Made by a program: the position numbers and the translations under genes. A stretch of 64,000 nucleotides of DNA, taken from positions 620,001 through 684,000 of the forward strand of contig NW_025935888.1 in the NCBI RefSeq assembly GCF_000764305.2. Reading direction: 5' to 3'. Source of the stretch: Hyalella azteca (lineage: Eukaryota; Arthropoda; Malacostraca; Amphipoda; Hyalellidae). The notes beneath the pieces were generated by a model, which was given only the letters and a program-made list of their open reading frames with translations, was not told where the DNA came from and did not search any database. This document shows, piece by piece, positions 25,173-36,764 of the stretch (its first letter is position 1; each line of letters starts with the position of its first letter).

Positions 25173-25334
25173 ATGCCGCCTGGCTTGGTTCTGGCGAGTG
25201 AACCGATGAAGATGGAGATGACACTGGCAAAACTACACTCTTACCAGACGTTACTGACAAACCACGCTCTCATTCGTGTTCGCATTATTCAGCTATTAAC
25301 GACTTCGCACAGACCACCATGTGCAGGCAGCTAA
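25173..25334 (+). other. Upstream open frame overlapping the main start
   Basis: An ATG at 25173 opens a 53-codon frame that ends at a TAA at 25332-25334, overlapping the main ATG at 25319 in another frame. If the transcript starts upstream of 25173, ribosomes that initiate here would bypass the main start, which would lower its translation. Whether this segment is transcribed is not visible from the sequence. Confidence 0.4.
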
Positions 25335-26471
25335 CGGCAGATTCTGCGGCTGGCATGGCTAGCGAAGAATCGCGTTGTGAAGACAAGGCGACCAGCACTG
25401 ACGATGAATTGCTGGCGTCGCCACAAACTCGTGATGCCCATTCTTCTGGCATTGCTGCCGTGGCTCAACTCTGGGGGGCTGATCTGGTTGGATTAGAAAG
25501 ACCTCGGCTTCTTAAACCTCATCGACGTACTCTTCATCATCAAGAATCTTTGAGCAGTGCAAGTGACGTATCTCGCACGCGTCCTCATCGACTCAGAAAA
25601 CAACGAACTACAGAGAGCTGCAATGCTGACTATCGTTGCAAGGGACGGCCTCGGGAACTGCGCAGACAGTGGACGACTGACTCTTCGGACTCAGGATACT
25701 CGAAGGGCTACTCGCGAGAAAGGCTACGCAGACAGGATACAGAGGAGTCTGCTGAATCTTCCAGGAAGTTCGTCAGGGAGTTGCAGCGCCAGCCGACGAC
25801 GGAGTCTTCGAGCTCATTGCGGTTAACGAGACAATCATCTTTACGGAGTGGGTCTGACAACCAAAGTCTGTATCTCTTGAGACAATCTACCATTGAAACT
25901 TACGACGAATTTTCTACTACAGATTTTTCTAGACCTCAGTCCAGCAACAGTGCAGCTAACACTGCGAGTCCAAGTGTACCTCCCACCATTCACATCGAAG
26001 CTCCTCACTGCAGTAGAGAAGATGATAACTTGGCTGCAGTGCAAGGAGACGCTATCAGTTACATTCAAACTGAAGATCCTATCATCGAGGAGAGAATCGA
26101 TGAAGATTTCGCAACGGTATCTGTCCTTCCAGTGACTGCAGGTGCTCCATTTCTCACGTCAACGTCATGTTCGCTCATAAACCTCAGTGCCATAGATCTC
26201 GAAGCCAGTCAAATCAACGAGATACAGAGAAGTTTACTATGCATGAGTCGCTTGCAGAAGGCAAAAGCACGCAGGAAGAAGAGACGTGAAATTGCAAAGA
26301 AGGCGGCCAAAGTATGTCGTTCTCGGGAGCGGGTCAGGCCAAGCACAAACAAGGATGAACTGCCCAAAACAGTGAGGTGGTCCATCATGGCTACTGGCCT
26401 CGTGCTCTTCCTCATGAGCATCATCTTGGTGGGTGCAACGCTACGTATGGCGCCGCTCATCGACGAAATGG
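25319..26471 (+). CDS. First coding exon of a membrane-anchored protein with RQxTTES-type repeats (partial)
   Basis: The start ATG at 25319 has a strong context (GACCACCATGT). The exon codes for 384 residues plus one base and ends at ATGG|GTGAGT; the frame continues a few codons into the intron before a stop. Residues 1-310 are polar and probably disordered. They carry a spaced series of related motifs: LRKQRTTES (92-100), LRRQWTTDS (114-122), LRRQDTEES (136-144), LQRQPTTES (155-163) and LLRQSTIET (186-194). A basic cluster at 314-331 includes ARRKKRR. A hydrophobic helix WSIMATGLVLFLMSIILVGA spans 354-373. Positive charge before the helix suggests a cytosolic N-terminus. The motifs look like basophilic kinase sites (inference). 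I do not recognise the family. The remaining exons were not identified. Confidence 0.8.
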
Positions 26472-26819
26472 GTGAGTTTTTGCCAGGCTATAAAACGTGA
26501 CATGGAATTATTTAGCTCGCATACCACCTTATATAATTTCGCTCAAGATTGAAGATAAAGTATATTCATGAATCCTTTTGTTCTCATCTCCGATTTTTGT
26601 CACTGAGGTCAATCGTTTACCTAATTATCCGTTTTAGATTACATGGACATGGTCACTGTTAATTCATGGACTGCTATGCACCATACACATATTTGATACT
26701 TGCGCGACGTGGGCGTCACTGTTCATCTGATCTTGTTCTATCTTGCCGATACAGCACATCCTTTACATGTGCCGTAATGAAAACACTATCAATTCTATCT
26801 AGTTCCATTTTGCAAACAC
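26472..26819 (+). other. Start of the intron after the membrane-protein exon
   Basis: It begins with a consensus GTGAGT donor. An acceptor-like TTTTAG near 26637 would join in frame but reaches a stop after about 20 codons, so it is not called as an exon. Confidence 0.5.
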
Positions 26820-27410
26820 AGCAAATGTCACCTTGTGCCATGGTTCCGACCCAACACATTTATATTACACGTATATGTGCCGTGTTGCAGGCAAATACAT
26901 CAAATCTTGTGCCGTATACCGACACAATACATCCTTCACGCGTGCCGGGTTAATTGCGGACACAGCACACACCAGCTTGTACCGTGTAACCGAAACGACA
27001 TAGCACATCCCAGCTTGGGCCGCGGTGACAAAACAATACATTCCTGATTGTGCCGCGTTGCAGGCATACACATCACATCTTGTGCCGTGTACCGACACAA
27101 TACACATCCTTAACTAGATACCGTGTAACCGAAACGACATAGCACATCCCAGCTTGGGCCGCGGTGACAAAACAATACATTCCTGATTGTGCCGCGTTGC
27201 AGACACATCACATTTCTTTCATGTATAGTGTTGCTGACGCACCGCATTCAATCTTGTGACGTGTTGTCGAAAGAACACATTTATTACATGTGTTCTGTTA
27301 CCGAAAGAAGCATTCCATCTTATATCATGTTGCATAAACAATTCATCCATATCATGTTGCATAAACAATACATCCATGCTTGTGCCGTGTTGCCAACACA
27401 TCGTACCTGC
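26820..27410. repeat. Degenerate satellite with a GTGCCGTGT core
   Basis: Loosely repeated units of roughly 30-36 bp contain TTGTGCCGYGTTGCAG or GTGCCGTGTACCGACACAAT and end in ACATC-like words. Within it a higher-order block of about 83 bp is nearly identical at 26981-27063 and 27120-27202, a 139-bp period. The array begins about 350 bp after the membrane-protein exon, probably within its intron. Frames open through it are by-products. Confidence 0.8.
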
Positions 27411-28362
27411 CCCGGGAGCAAAGCTCACCTGTGCGTGGCAGGTGCCTCTTTAAACGCCCTCTCGCTCCTGCCTACCTTGCTCTTTTGCTCTATCTTCCTC
27501 TCCCCCATTATCTCCCTATTCTTCTCTTTTTCTTTCTCATTTCGCTTCATTGTCCTACTGTAAGTCCAGCACATGTGTTTTAAGGGAATTTTATCACCGA
27601 ATAAGGGTCTGGAGGGCGGTCCTCTGGGCTCTGATTTCTGCCACAGACCGGCAGTTTTTATTGACACTGCCGCTTCTTTTATTTGCGCCGTAACATTTAC
27701 CGTTGCGCGTTTCGTGACCTCTACAGACTCTTCATCTTAATTACGGTAATTTATAATATGCAGTGTTTACATTAGTATAACATGCATGGATGCAAAGTGC
27801 TGATATTGATTAATTTAAATTTAAAACTTTCGGTATTTGTTTCCTTGGATTTTTCGAGATTTCAATTAAATTACCACATCACATGGTCTTAACCCAATCG
27901 CGCAAACTAGTGATAGTATGTGTCTCAAAATTTATATAACCTATCTATAAGTTTGATGAGCTGTTTTAATTGTTGCGATGTTTGACTTGTGCTGGGACTA
28001 CAGATTCGTGACGGATTCACTCAATGTAGGAAGTGATTCTTTTTATTACGTCAGTACGTGACGAATATTGGTTTTCACGCTTTTCCGTGCGTGTCGCGTG
28101 AGATAGTTAATTAAATTATTCCAATAATTGCGAATCATACTATGCAACTTTGTTTACGTACGAAAATAACAATTTGCTCACGAATTGTCATGGTATACTT
28201 TTTTATAGCGAAAGAAAATACAAATGAAACTAATCTTCCGTGTGTAAAGTTCTCCACATTTTACAATTGTCATGAACGGTATTTGCATGTGCATTTCGAA
28301 TATTTTCATGTTAAATCATTTAAAATACTTATTTATTGTCATAACCTATCATCGAATTTTTA
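27411..28362. other. Probable intronic or intergenic sequence with a polypyrimidine tract
   Basis: A strongly C+T-rich stretch spans about 27455-27555. It could serve as a polypyrimidine tract, but the AG sites after it do not open a convincing coding frame. The rest is AT-rich. Confidence 0.4.
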
Positions 28363-28443
28363 ATCTGCTGTCTATAATATGTATATAATGATATGATATC
28401 TGATCTGCTGTCTATAATATGTATATAATAATATAACATCTAA
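28363..28443. repeat. Tandem repeat, about 46 bp, two copies
   Basis: ATCTGCTGTCTATAATATGT followed by ATATAAT occurs twice in succession, with minor differences in the ATATGATATC / ATATAACATC spacer. Confidence 0.75.
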
Positions 28444-29033
28444 TGTTTCGCGTATATTTTTATCGTTAATTCGTCCTTCAAGTTCCTTTTAGCGGAATTA
28501 TAAGCAAGTCTTCAAGGCGTGTTTCGTCTTGGCGAAACATTACTTGTACCGCGACCTTCGCCTCCGGTTCAGCAAAGAGTTATTACGCGTGGAGAACCTC
28601 GTGAAGAATGCTTTCCTGAATGCGTCCACGAGAGGCGCTAAACGGAAGACCCCCGTAAAACTAACAGACCTCAGGCACGACTTGTGTCATCATTCTCCAT
28701 TAGTTACCGCTTGTTGGGCCTCCAACTCGGTTTTCGCCTTGACTTTTTCAGGATCCAATGAGACTGCTCGGGAAGTGTCCATCGCTTCGAGTAACCGCAA
28801 TATTTGTGGATTGCGAGCACTCTTCTTTTTATACAAATTACTTTACATTTATGATACATGAATTTAAAGGAGGATCTGTCGTCTAATATTTCTGGAGTTT
28901 TGTTCCGCGACAGCCCCTGATATTCAAATGACACTGTTTTTCCCTGTCGTCTTTCGTAAATATTTAATTTTTTTAGTAATTATAGCGAAGTGAGATGATT
29001 AAAATCCCGTCGCTTACTCCTACAAATACAAGA
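28444..29033. other. Open but unsupported region
   Basis: A plus-strand frame is open at about 28529-28861, and a minus-strand frame at 28704-28934 overlaps it. The plus frame has arginine/lysine-rich stretches such as LRLRFSKELLRVENLVKNAF but no known domain and no obvious splice borders. Coding status is uncertain. Confidence 0.25.
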
Positions 29034-29113
29034 ACTTATATCATTAGTTAAAAATCATTTTACTTACATTATTAGTTAAAAATAATCTTAACTTATATCA
29101 TTAGTTAAAAATC
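29034..29113. repeat. Tandem repeat, about 30 bp, three copies
   Basis: TATATCATTAGTTAAAAATC and two variants follow each other. Confidence 0.75.
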
Positions 29114-29295
29114 GCAAGTACTCCAAGAATTAAAAGAAAGAAGGTAACTTGGGTTCATTGCCAGGTAACTTTGGTTCATCGAAAACTTTTGCGAGACCAG
29201 TTCCGTCATCAATTCAAAAATTTAGAGATTACAAGTACAATCCACAGAGAAAATCTAAATTTACACCAATGACATTAAACCTAATTATACTGAAA

Positions 29296-29435
29296 AAAAT
29301 ATAACTCAGTACTCACTGCAGTGAGTGACAGAGAGCGCATTTTCTCGTCGACGAAAACTTGAGGTCACGGACAGACGGACGGACGGACATGGCGAGCACA
29401 ATAGTGCATTTTTTCCATAAATGAGAAAATGCGCT
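29296..29435 (+). repeat. MITE-like inverted-repeat element, copy 1
   Basis: The 13-mer AGCGCATTTTCTC (29334-29346) is matched by its exact reverse complement at 29423-29435. The outer left part contains a perfect 16-bp palindrome, ACTCACTGCAGTGAGT. The middle carries a GGAC/GGACA-type microsatellite. A second copy lies in inverse orientation at 43236-43390, so this is a dispersed mobile repeat. No coding capacity and no clear target duplication. Confidence 0.8.
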
Positions 29436-32400
29436 AAAAACGAATTTAGGAACTTGAAAACCTAACGATTCGTAATTTCAAGGGGATATAAATCTGAAGC
29501 GTCATTAAAGCATGGCGTCCACATAAAAACATGCAGGGATTATGAAATCCTTAAATTCGGAGCATCAGAGTTGTATCAACGGATCTTGAAATTGATCTTC
29601 GATATTGTCACTTCCTACTGTTCAACGAGAAGGCGCTGGCAGAGTAAGACGGACCGGCTACGTGCAATTCCGAATGATCGATAGCTCCTATTACTAAACT
29701 TTTACATCAGAAAACAGAAAACAATTCGTCAATGCGCAATATAATTAGCTACAAATATTCGAGGCAAATATTTCGGAAAACCGGCGGAGTAGGCTAAGTA
29801 CGATACTCGATCAGCGAAGTAGAGAGGAAACGCTTAACTAAAAATATTTTAACTCGTAGCTCGTCAATTGATCAATTCTATTCAACTTTAATTATTGGAC
29901 TCAGTAGGGTACCTATTTCTTTTATTCTTCGATCACGCTGTTCTTTCAAGTTAAATCATAATTTAATATGTTTTGTTTTCTCTTGTACTAGAAGCGAAAA
30001 TGCCATTCCACCATTTTACCAAGATGATGAGCCAAGTTACTTTTAGATTCTCGTCATATTTGAGAATTATTTCTTGTAAACTTTTCCATATGAATAACTT
30101 TAAAAGCCATCAAAACTTGTTCTTCATCGCTGGTTCTCACAATTGAAAATAGAACTGGGTAATCCATTAACTTTTAGGCTTTCGTTCTTAATTCTTGTTA
30201 TTTATGTCTTCTGAGATTTTCACGAAATCCACAGAGTGTCAAATTTAAGAAATAATCAATTAAGCTTTTATTTTAATTCATTCAAGAAATTTTGGGTTTG
30301 ATTTGGAATGGTTTTGCTTCATTGTAATGCAGATAATGTTCCGTCGTTAGGAGCCGAATCCTATAATGCAATCTTCAGAATACGCTTCACAAGAGTTGAA
30401 AGTGGCGGGTAGAGAACAGGGCGACGAATGGGTGACGTAGAAATAACGTTAGGCCTGCCAGTCTCAGGATCTGATTATATGTATATTGTTGAAGAAATAA
30501 ATTTAAATGATAAATCTTGCAATATGCCAGGGTAAACTAATTATTGTTATAATAAGTGATCAAAATATCACTTGTGCACGGAAAATGCTACGAACCTGAG
30601 GTTTAAATGCCCAGTGAGGTGATCACTTTTTGAAGGAATAATTGGAGGAAAATAGTGCAAATCAGTTTAAGGGGTGGGAAGTTGGGCAGGATAAATAGGA
30701 AGAACAGTTGAAGATTTTGATGCTTTAGAAGTTGAGATAAAGACTTATTGCTAAAGTTTGAATAGTGATCTTCGCTGGTAACGTTGTAAAGTAACTCACT
30801 TCTAGAGAAAAGAACACTAAAAAATTGAATCGATGGACTTTACTTAGATGAAGTAACGACTAATGAATAAATTTAAAGCATGAAAGATTGAATTCGAAGT
30901 AATTTGAAATTGTGAGCCAACTTCCCAATAGATTAAATAAATGAATTTAATATTGAGCAGAGAAATGAACGAAACGAGATTCACACGACATTCATACAAA
31001 CCAATCAATAGAGAAACAAATGTATTGCAAGAAGGTAGAAATACTTAGAAGTTGATGCAGATAATTTATCAGAAAATGCAATCTTCACATAAGTTTCTAG
31101 TTCTAAATGATGAATTACAACGATATTTAAACACTGCGTCAAGACGTTACAGCTCTTGGGTGTCACTAGCGTTAAATATAATTCGATACAATCGATAACT
31201 GGTGATGATGACCCCTAAAGACCGCGCAGAACCCCTGATCTAGACTAATACTTATTTTTCGGACGAAGTTAGAAAAGCAGACTCAACAATTAATATAATT
31301 CAGCTAATAATGGAATATATAAACAAATCTTAACCCAAAACAAGTGTAAAGTGTAAATGCACCGCCCGTAAATTCTTTGTAATCAATGCCAGTTTTTAGG
31401 ATTGAAAGTGTTTCGACAAGTCCGATTTGAATCTCCAAATTGATAGTCTTTAGGATTTGATCATACATAAGCATGTTTTAATTTGAGCTCATTTAGGTCA
31501 GATAATATTTATTGAATACAAAATAATGAAAAGAACAGAATATTTCCTTCAATTACTACATACACTGCAAATGATCATCCACACGGGAAAGTCTTTGTAA
31601 CTTCTTCAGTTTGAGATTTGCTAGATAATCAGTATAAGAAATGGGGCATTTGAATAAAATTATTTGCAAATGGGGCTCCAAAAATTATTTAGTCCATACG
31701 ATTGCAGTGGCGCTAAGGTAGAGTGCTGCTGGAGTCTCGTCTTTAACGATGGAGGGAGGCTTCAGCAGCATCCTCGTCTGCGTGTGCTGAGATATTCACC
31801 ATTTCGATGCAGGCTTCCACCACAGTGCGTCCTGGCTTATTTTGCCCCCATCGTATTGCTTGTTAAACGGTGATTCAACGTTTGGTACTCACTGTTTGGT
31901 AGTCATTGCTGTTCACAGTGCGTACGAGTCTACAAGCTCGCGTATCGCATGTAATTTCATCAGCCACAAAATTGGCGTTATCTGACAAAAATTACTTTTG
32001 CATTGATGTTTGTCAGATAATGATTGATTTGCATTGATGTTTGAAGGTAGCATTCGGCAATGATTTCATTTGATTTCTAGCATTATCAGTACAACTGGAA
32101 ATAACTAAATCTCAATATACGACCATCGACAAAAACGGATGGCTGAAACTATCCTATGAATGTAAAAAATTATAAAGATCGTCATGAGATGTCAAGGAGC
32201 GAGTTTGTCCTGAGGCGGCTGAAGTCTCCGTCGTTGAATATTATACTTTACGGCTCTCTACATCCATACCGGTGCAATTTTTGCGGATCAATACACTTAT
32301 GGACTAACTTCAATTTTGAGGTATATTGAATCAAACTTAATTGGCTGGAATGAAAACAACAAATTTAGAAATAATTAATTATTTTTTTTACTTGGTATAA

Positions 32401-34590
32401 TCAACGAAGATTATTGAAACGTATAAAGTGAAGAAGTAATGATTAAACCTCAGTATTTTAATCATATTTATTCATCAAATATATTCTGCTTGGAAAGAAA
32501 TATAGAGAACGAAAAAAAGAATGGAACAACGTGCCTATATCATTTATTATATTTTCACTGGAAACATTTCGGAAAGCAGCTCCATCAGTTCTAAATTTGA
32601 TAGTGCATGTATAAAAAAAGTCGTTTTGCTAAATTTTCTAAGTAGATGTTGAACCCATATTGATAATTAAAGACTAGAGTTTTCGGTAACAAACTTCCCA
32701 TCAGCTATTTCAAGCGGATTGGAAGCAGGGCGTTGTTCAAACAAGGGTTTCGCTTAGAAATACACAGAGACTCCAAAATCCTCACGTCGTTGGCGCAAAA
32801 GTTGGAGCTAAAATTTTAAAATCGTTTTAAGGCGCCGGAAGGTCGCACTAATCGACATGAATGCGCTTAGTTGGATGAGCTGGATACGCAAAAGGCTTCC
32901 AGCAAGACAACTGTTATCATGCTGCTCTACCAATCTGATGTATCATTCAAGTGAGGTTATGCCAACATACGCTAAATAAAAATGGCACAAAATGAAGTTT
33001 GAACTCATTCCAAATAGTCGATTTTGGGGAACAGAAATCTAAAACCAGTTATTTGATTATGTTAAATTGTAATAATGAATGCAGATTATTGTTGTCATAT
33101 TGCTAATTTGTGAATTCGGCCGACTTATGTTTCAGGTTAACGATTTTTAACATTTTCTATTTAATGCGGGATTTAGGTTCAACATCTGTCTTATAAGTTT
33201 ACCAGAGCGAATTAGTTGTAATTGAATTATCAACTTATGAATCGATGATGCAACTGCTCTCAGAAGCATCTTTATTGAAAATCTGGCAAATTTTCTCGGC
33301 TTCTTCGTTGCTTCAAGTCTCATTTGAATAATTATACTCCAATCAAACTCTCAGGGAGAGGGTCATGAATAATAGTTTTTTATCTGTAGCGGGAAAGCGA
33401 TAGAATTTCAAGTAGACTGAAATTAACTTGCTAAAAAAATGAATAGTTTTCATCACATTCCTAAGAGATTTATCAAGATCGACACTTTTTTATCGAACAA
33501 TTGATCCTGAGCCTTGTATTTCGATGAACGGAGGCAAATTCGATTTTTGTTAAACTTAGGCCTTTCGTTAGGCTTTCATTCATAAGTTCGTGTCTTGGAT
33601 TTTGGATTTCTCCAAAATCTCCATTCGCCATCACATTGATTTTAAGCTTTTTTGTTCACTATAATATTTAGATGAAGTTATATATGTCGGGTTAATAAAT
33701 TTGATGCCTAAGGACAATGCAAAGCTCATTGAACTCCGCCATACACGCAAGATGAGTCGTTTTTCCACCACTGCCCCACACTGTTCTTGTTCCTCATTGT
33801 TTTTACGATGAGCGGAGGCACTCTAGTAAATGGGCGCGTATTTACGGCAAATGCGCCCGGCTCTCGGCCGTATACCGGCAATCCGTGCCAGTTGGCTCAT
33901 GTCAAAACCAGAAATAAAGCCGCTATTGCGGACCCGGGCTTAGGATCTCTCTTCCGGGCTTCTTTAAAGCCCGCCTGCAGATACGACGAGCATCTATTTC
34001 GGTAAAGATCACTCAGGAATATAAACTTTATGTACTGCTGCATGTTTTTATTTTTTTATATTTCAATTTATTTATTTAATCTATAACCAGTTAATTCGGT
34101 AGAAACTTGCATTACCCTCCATAAATATACTGAAATGTTTGATATGTTATTGTATTTTTCATATTAATATCTGTCAATGTATAATAACAATATATATACA
34201 ATACTATATACGTACAAATAGCTTGATTTGAAAACTGAAGAATAACCGCTTCACCGCTCCAGTTACAAAAATCAAAACGTTATTAGCTCCATTTCTCTGA
34301 GGTTTTATCATTAAACATGATTTGTATTTCATAAGAGCAATGGGTGTGGAAAAAGAAACTTTTGCGAAATTAATATTCAACCCTTTGGAAAAGTTTCAAA
34401 CGAGGGTCAACATTTGCGTACAGGAATTTATCATAGATTTGTTTTGGTCATTGCCATTTCTAGCTGCATTGTTTCACATCGTATTCATTTAAGATTCTTC
34501 TATTAACGTTGATTTCTATACTCCTCCCGGCACAATAGCATTTTCGAGAAAACAAGATTGATTGCCCCCGACTTCAGAGGATTAAGTCCA
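29436..34590. other. Long non-coding stretch, no gene identified
   Basis: About 5 kb of AT-rich sequence. Two G+C-richer patches, at 31690-31880 and 33790-34005, have short open frames with no family match. A perfect 12-bp inverted repeat lies at 31978-32020. Confidence 0.4.
31978..32020. repeat. Perfect 12-bp inverted repeat (hairpin)
   Basis: TTATCTGACAAA at 31978-31989 is matched by TTTGTCAGATAA at 32009-32020 with a 19-nt loop. A TTTGCATTGATGTTTG word in the loop recurs just downstream. Function unknown. Confidence 0.6.
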
Positions 34591-35680
34591 GAATTTATGT
34601 TTGTTCCGGAAAGAGAAGACGCTATGAGGATAAAGTCCCTAAAATAGTGAAGGAACGAACGTCTTTTATTGTTCCTTCCCATTTGTTCAATCTCTCGTAG
34701 GTGAAACTCGTTTACATTCTGTGGCAACTTTCCAGAGATTGATTTGTTGTGAAAAAAAACGCACTTTGAACAGGTTTGACGTTTCATTACTTAAACCCGA
34801 CTCTATTAGGTACTATTATATAATAACTTAGTCATTTTAAAATCTCATCTATTACTATTAAGCCCTATTCGTCTCTTTGACCAAAAGCATTCATTTGTTT
34901 TAGGATTTCCAAGATCACGTCAGAATTGTTGTCATCCTGTGCGGGGTTACAGGAGGCACCATGCTCAGTTTGTCATGAGAATGTCGCGTATTGGCCGAAC
35001 AGTTGGCATAACATGCCTTTGCATGAGTCTCATATGAATCGTCTTCATTTTGGTGAAAACTGCTACGTCCAAATTTGCATCGCTGTTCCTCCAGCGTACG
35101 CCGGCTTGCGATCGCCGTCCTCTCATACATATTGCAACGCAGACCGTCGCCGCGACTACGTTGACCAAGGTGTGCACTGTGCAGTGCATCCTGCTCCATG
35201 TATGCAGCTCCATCACATGCACGGGAATGCCAACCTTGCCCATATTCAATGCATGATCAACTTTTGAAAACAACTAATCGGCCTTAGTCAAACTATATTT
35301 GCTTCCCTCCAAAGTCTCCTGTTTGAGTTTCGATTGACTGTCGCGTCGAACGGGATGAAAAAAATATTCGCATCTGTAACTTTACCTTTTTGTAATTTCA
35401 TCAATCATATTAACCTAACCACACGAACTTTTTCGCCAGACAGCCAACGACTCCTTTACAATTATCATTGCTATTATTATTACTTATCTCTTCCAATGAC
35501 CTTACGCTCGGAAAGCTATAGCCTGGATTGTCCAGCATATATCCAGCTCGACGCCTGCAGCTGCAACGGTGTCGAACCTGTACATATAGTGCGTCCACTA
35601 AGGAAGTCAGTCTCGCAGTTGTGCCCTGTCACTAATCAATTGATTAGTAAGTTCACGACACTGTATCTGTCTGCAGGTAA
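34591..35680. repeat. Recent tandem duplication, copy 1 (about 1.09 kb)
   Basis: It starts GAATTTATGTTTGTTCCGGA and ends near CTGTATCTGTCTGCAGGTAA. It is followed directly by a second copy. From about 34800 to the end the two copies differ at very few bases, while the first 200 bp differ a little more. The unit holds an open frame with a good splice acceptor (separate entry). Confidence 0.95.
34881..35267 (+). CDS. Candidate exon in duplicated unit, copy 1: Cys/His-rich frame
   Basis: This frame is open from 34881, and a strong acceptor (CATTCATTTGTTTTAG, ending near 34904) lies inside it. It runs to a TGA at 35265-35267, giving up to about 128 codons. The protein is unusually rich in cysteine and histidine, with CSVCHENVAYWPNSWHNMPL near the start and QLHHMHGNAN near the end. 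No known zinc-binding domain is recognised. The only base change against copy 2 inside this frame (GCT to GCA) is silent here but changes both overlapping minus-strand frames. That is weak evidence for this strand. It may be a non-coding duplicate. Confidence 0.3.
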   Translation, partial: PKAFICFRISKITSELLSSCAGLQEAPCSVCHENVAYWPNSWHNMPLHESHMNRLHFGENCYVQICIAVPPAYAGLRSPSSHTYCNADRRRDYVDQGVHCAVHPAPCMQLHHMHGNANLAHIQCMINF

Positions 35681-36764
35681 GAATTTATGTTTGTTCCGGA
35701 AAGAGAAGACGCTATGAGGATAAAGTCCCTAAAATAGTGAAGGAACGAACGTCTTTTATTGTTCCCTCCCATTTGTTCAACTCTCATTGGTGAAACTCGT
35801 TTAAATTCTGTGGCAACTTTCCAGAGATTGATTTGTTGTGAAAAAACGCACTTTGAACAGGTTTGACGTTTCATTACTTAAAACCTACTCTATTAGGTAC
35901 TATTATATAATAACTTAGTCATTTTAAAATCTCATCTATTACTATTAAGCCCTATTCGTCTCTTTGACCAAAAGCATTCATTTGTTTTAGGATTTCCAAG
36001 ATCACGTCAGAATTGTTGTCATCCTGTGCGGGGTTACAGGAGGCACCATGCTCAGTTTGTCATGAGAATGTCGCGTATTGGCCGAACAGTTGGCATAACA
36101 TGCCTTTGCATGAGTCTCATATGAATCGTCTTCATTTTGGTGAAAACTGCTACGTCCAAATTTGCATCGCAGTTCCTCCAGCGTACGCCGGCTTGCGATC
36201 GCCGTCCTCTCATACATATTGCAACGCAGACCGTCGCCGCGACTACGTTGACCAAGGTGTGCACTGTGCAGTGCATCCTGCTCCATGTATGCAGCTCCAT
36301 CACATGCACGGGAATGCCAACCTTGCCCATATTCAATGCATGATCAACTTTTGAAAACAACTAATCGGCCTTAGTCAAACTATATTTGCTTCCCTCCAAA
36401 GTCTCCTGTTTGAGTTTCGATTGACTGTCGCGTCGAACGGGATGAAAAAAATATTCGCATCTGTAACTTTACCTTTTTGTAATTTCATCAATCATATTAA
36501 CCTAACCACACGAACTTTTTCGCCAGACAGCCAACGACTCCTTTACAATTATCATTGCTATTATTATTACTTATCTCTTCCAATGACCTTACGCTCGGAA
36601 AGCTATAGCCTGGATTGTCCAGCATATATCCAGCTCGACGCCTGCAGCTGCAACGGTGTCGAACCTGTACATATAGTGCGTCCACTAAGGAAGTCAGTCT
36701 CGCAGTTGTGCCCTGTCACTAATCAATTGATTAGTAAGTTCACGACACTGTATCTGTCTGCAGG
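35681..36764. repeat. Recent tandem duplication, copy 2
   Basis: It restarts with GAATTTATGTTTGTTCCGGA and ends CTGTATCTGTCTGCAG, where unique sequence (GTGCAGGAACTTGG) begins. Near-identity with copy 1 means a recent event or an assembly artefact. Confidence 0.95.
35968..36354 (+). CDS. Candidate exon in duplicated unit, copy 2: Cys/His-rich frame
   Basis: Second copy of the frame at 34881-35267, with the same splice-acceptor sequence, the same length and an identical predicted protein. Both copies remain unbroken, as expected either for selected duplicates or simply for a very young duplication. Confidence 0.3.
   Translation, partial: PKAFICFRISKITSELLSSCAGLQEAPCSVCHENVAYWPNSWHNMPLHESHMNRLHFGENCYVQICIAVPPAYAGLRSPSSHTYCNADRRRDYVDQGVHCAVHPAPCMQLHHMHGNANLAHIQCMINF

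Noticed and set aside
26640..26700. Possible second exon of the membrane-protein gene after TTTTAG
   Set aside because: It joins in frame but meets a stop after about 20 codons and has no coding character.
26866..27563. Several open frames in the 26.8-27.5 kb region
   Set aside because: They read through a degenerate satellite and a polypyrimidine tract.
33787..34005. 72-codon plus-strand frame in a G+C-richer patch
   Set aside because: Composition is somewhat coding-like, but there is no family match and no clear acceptor, so support is insufficient.
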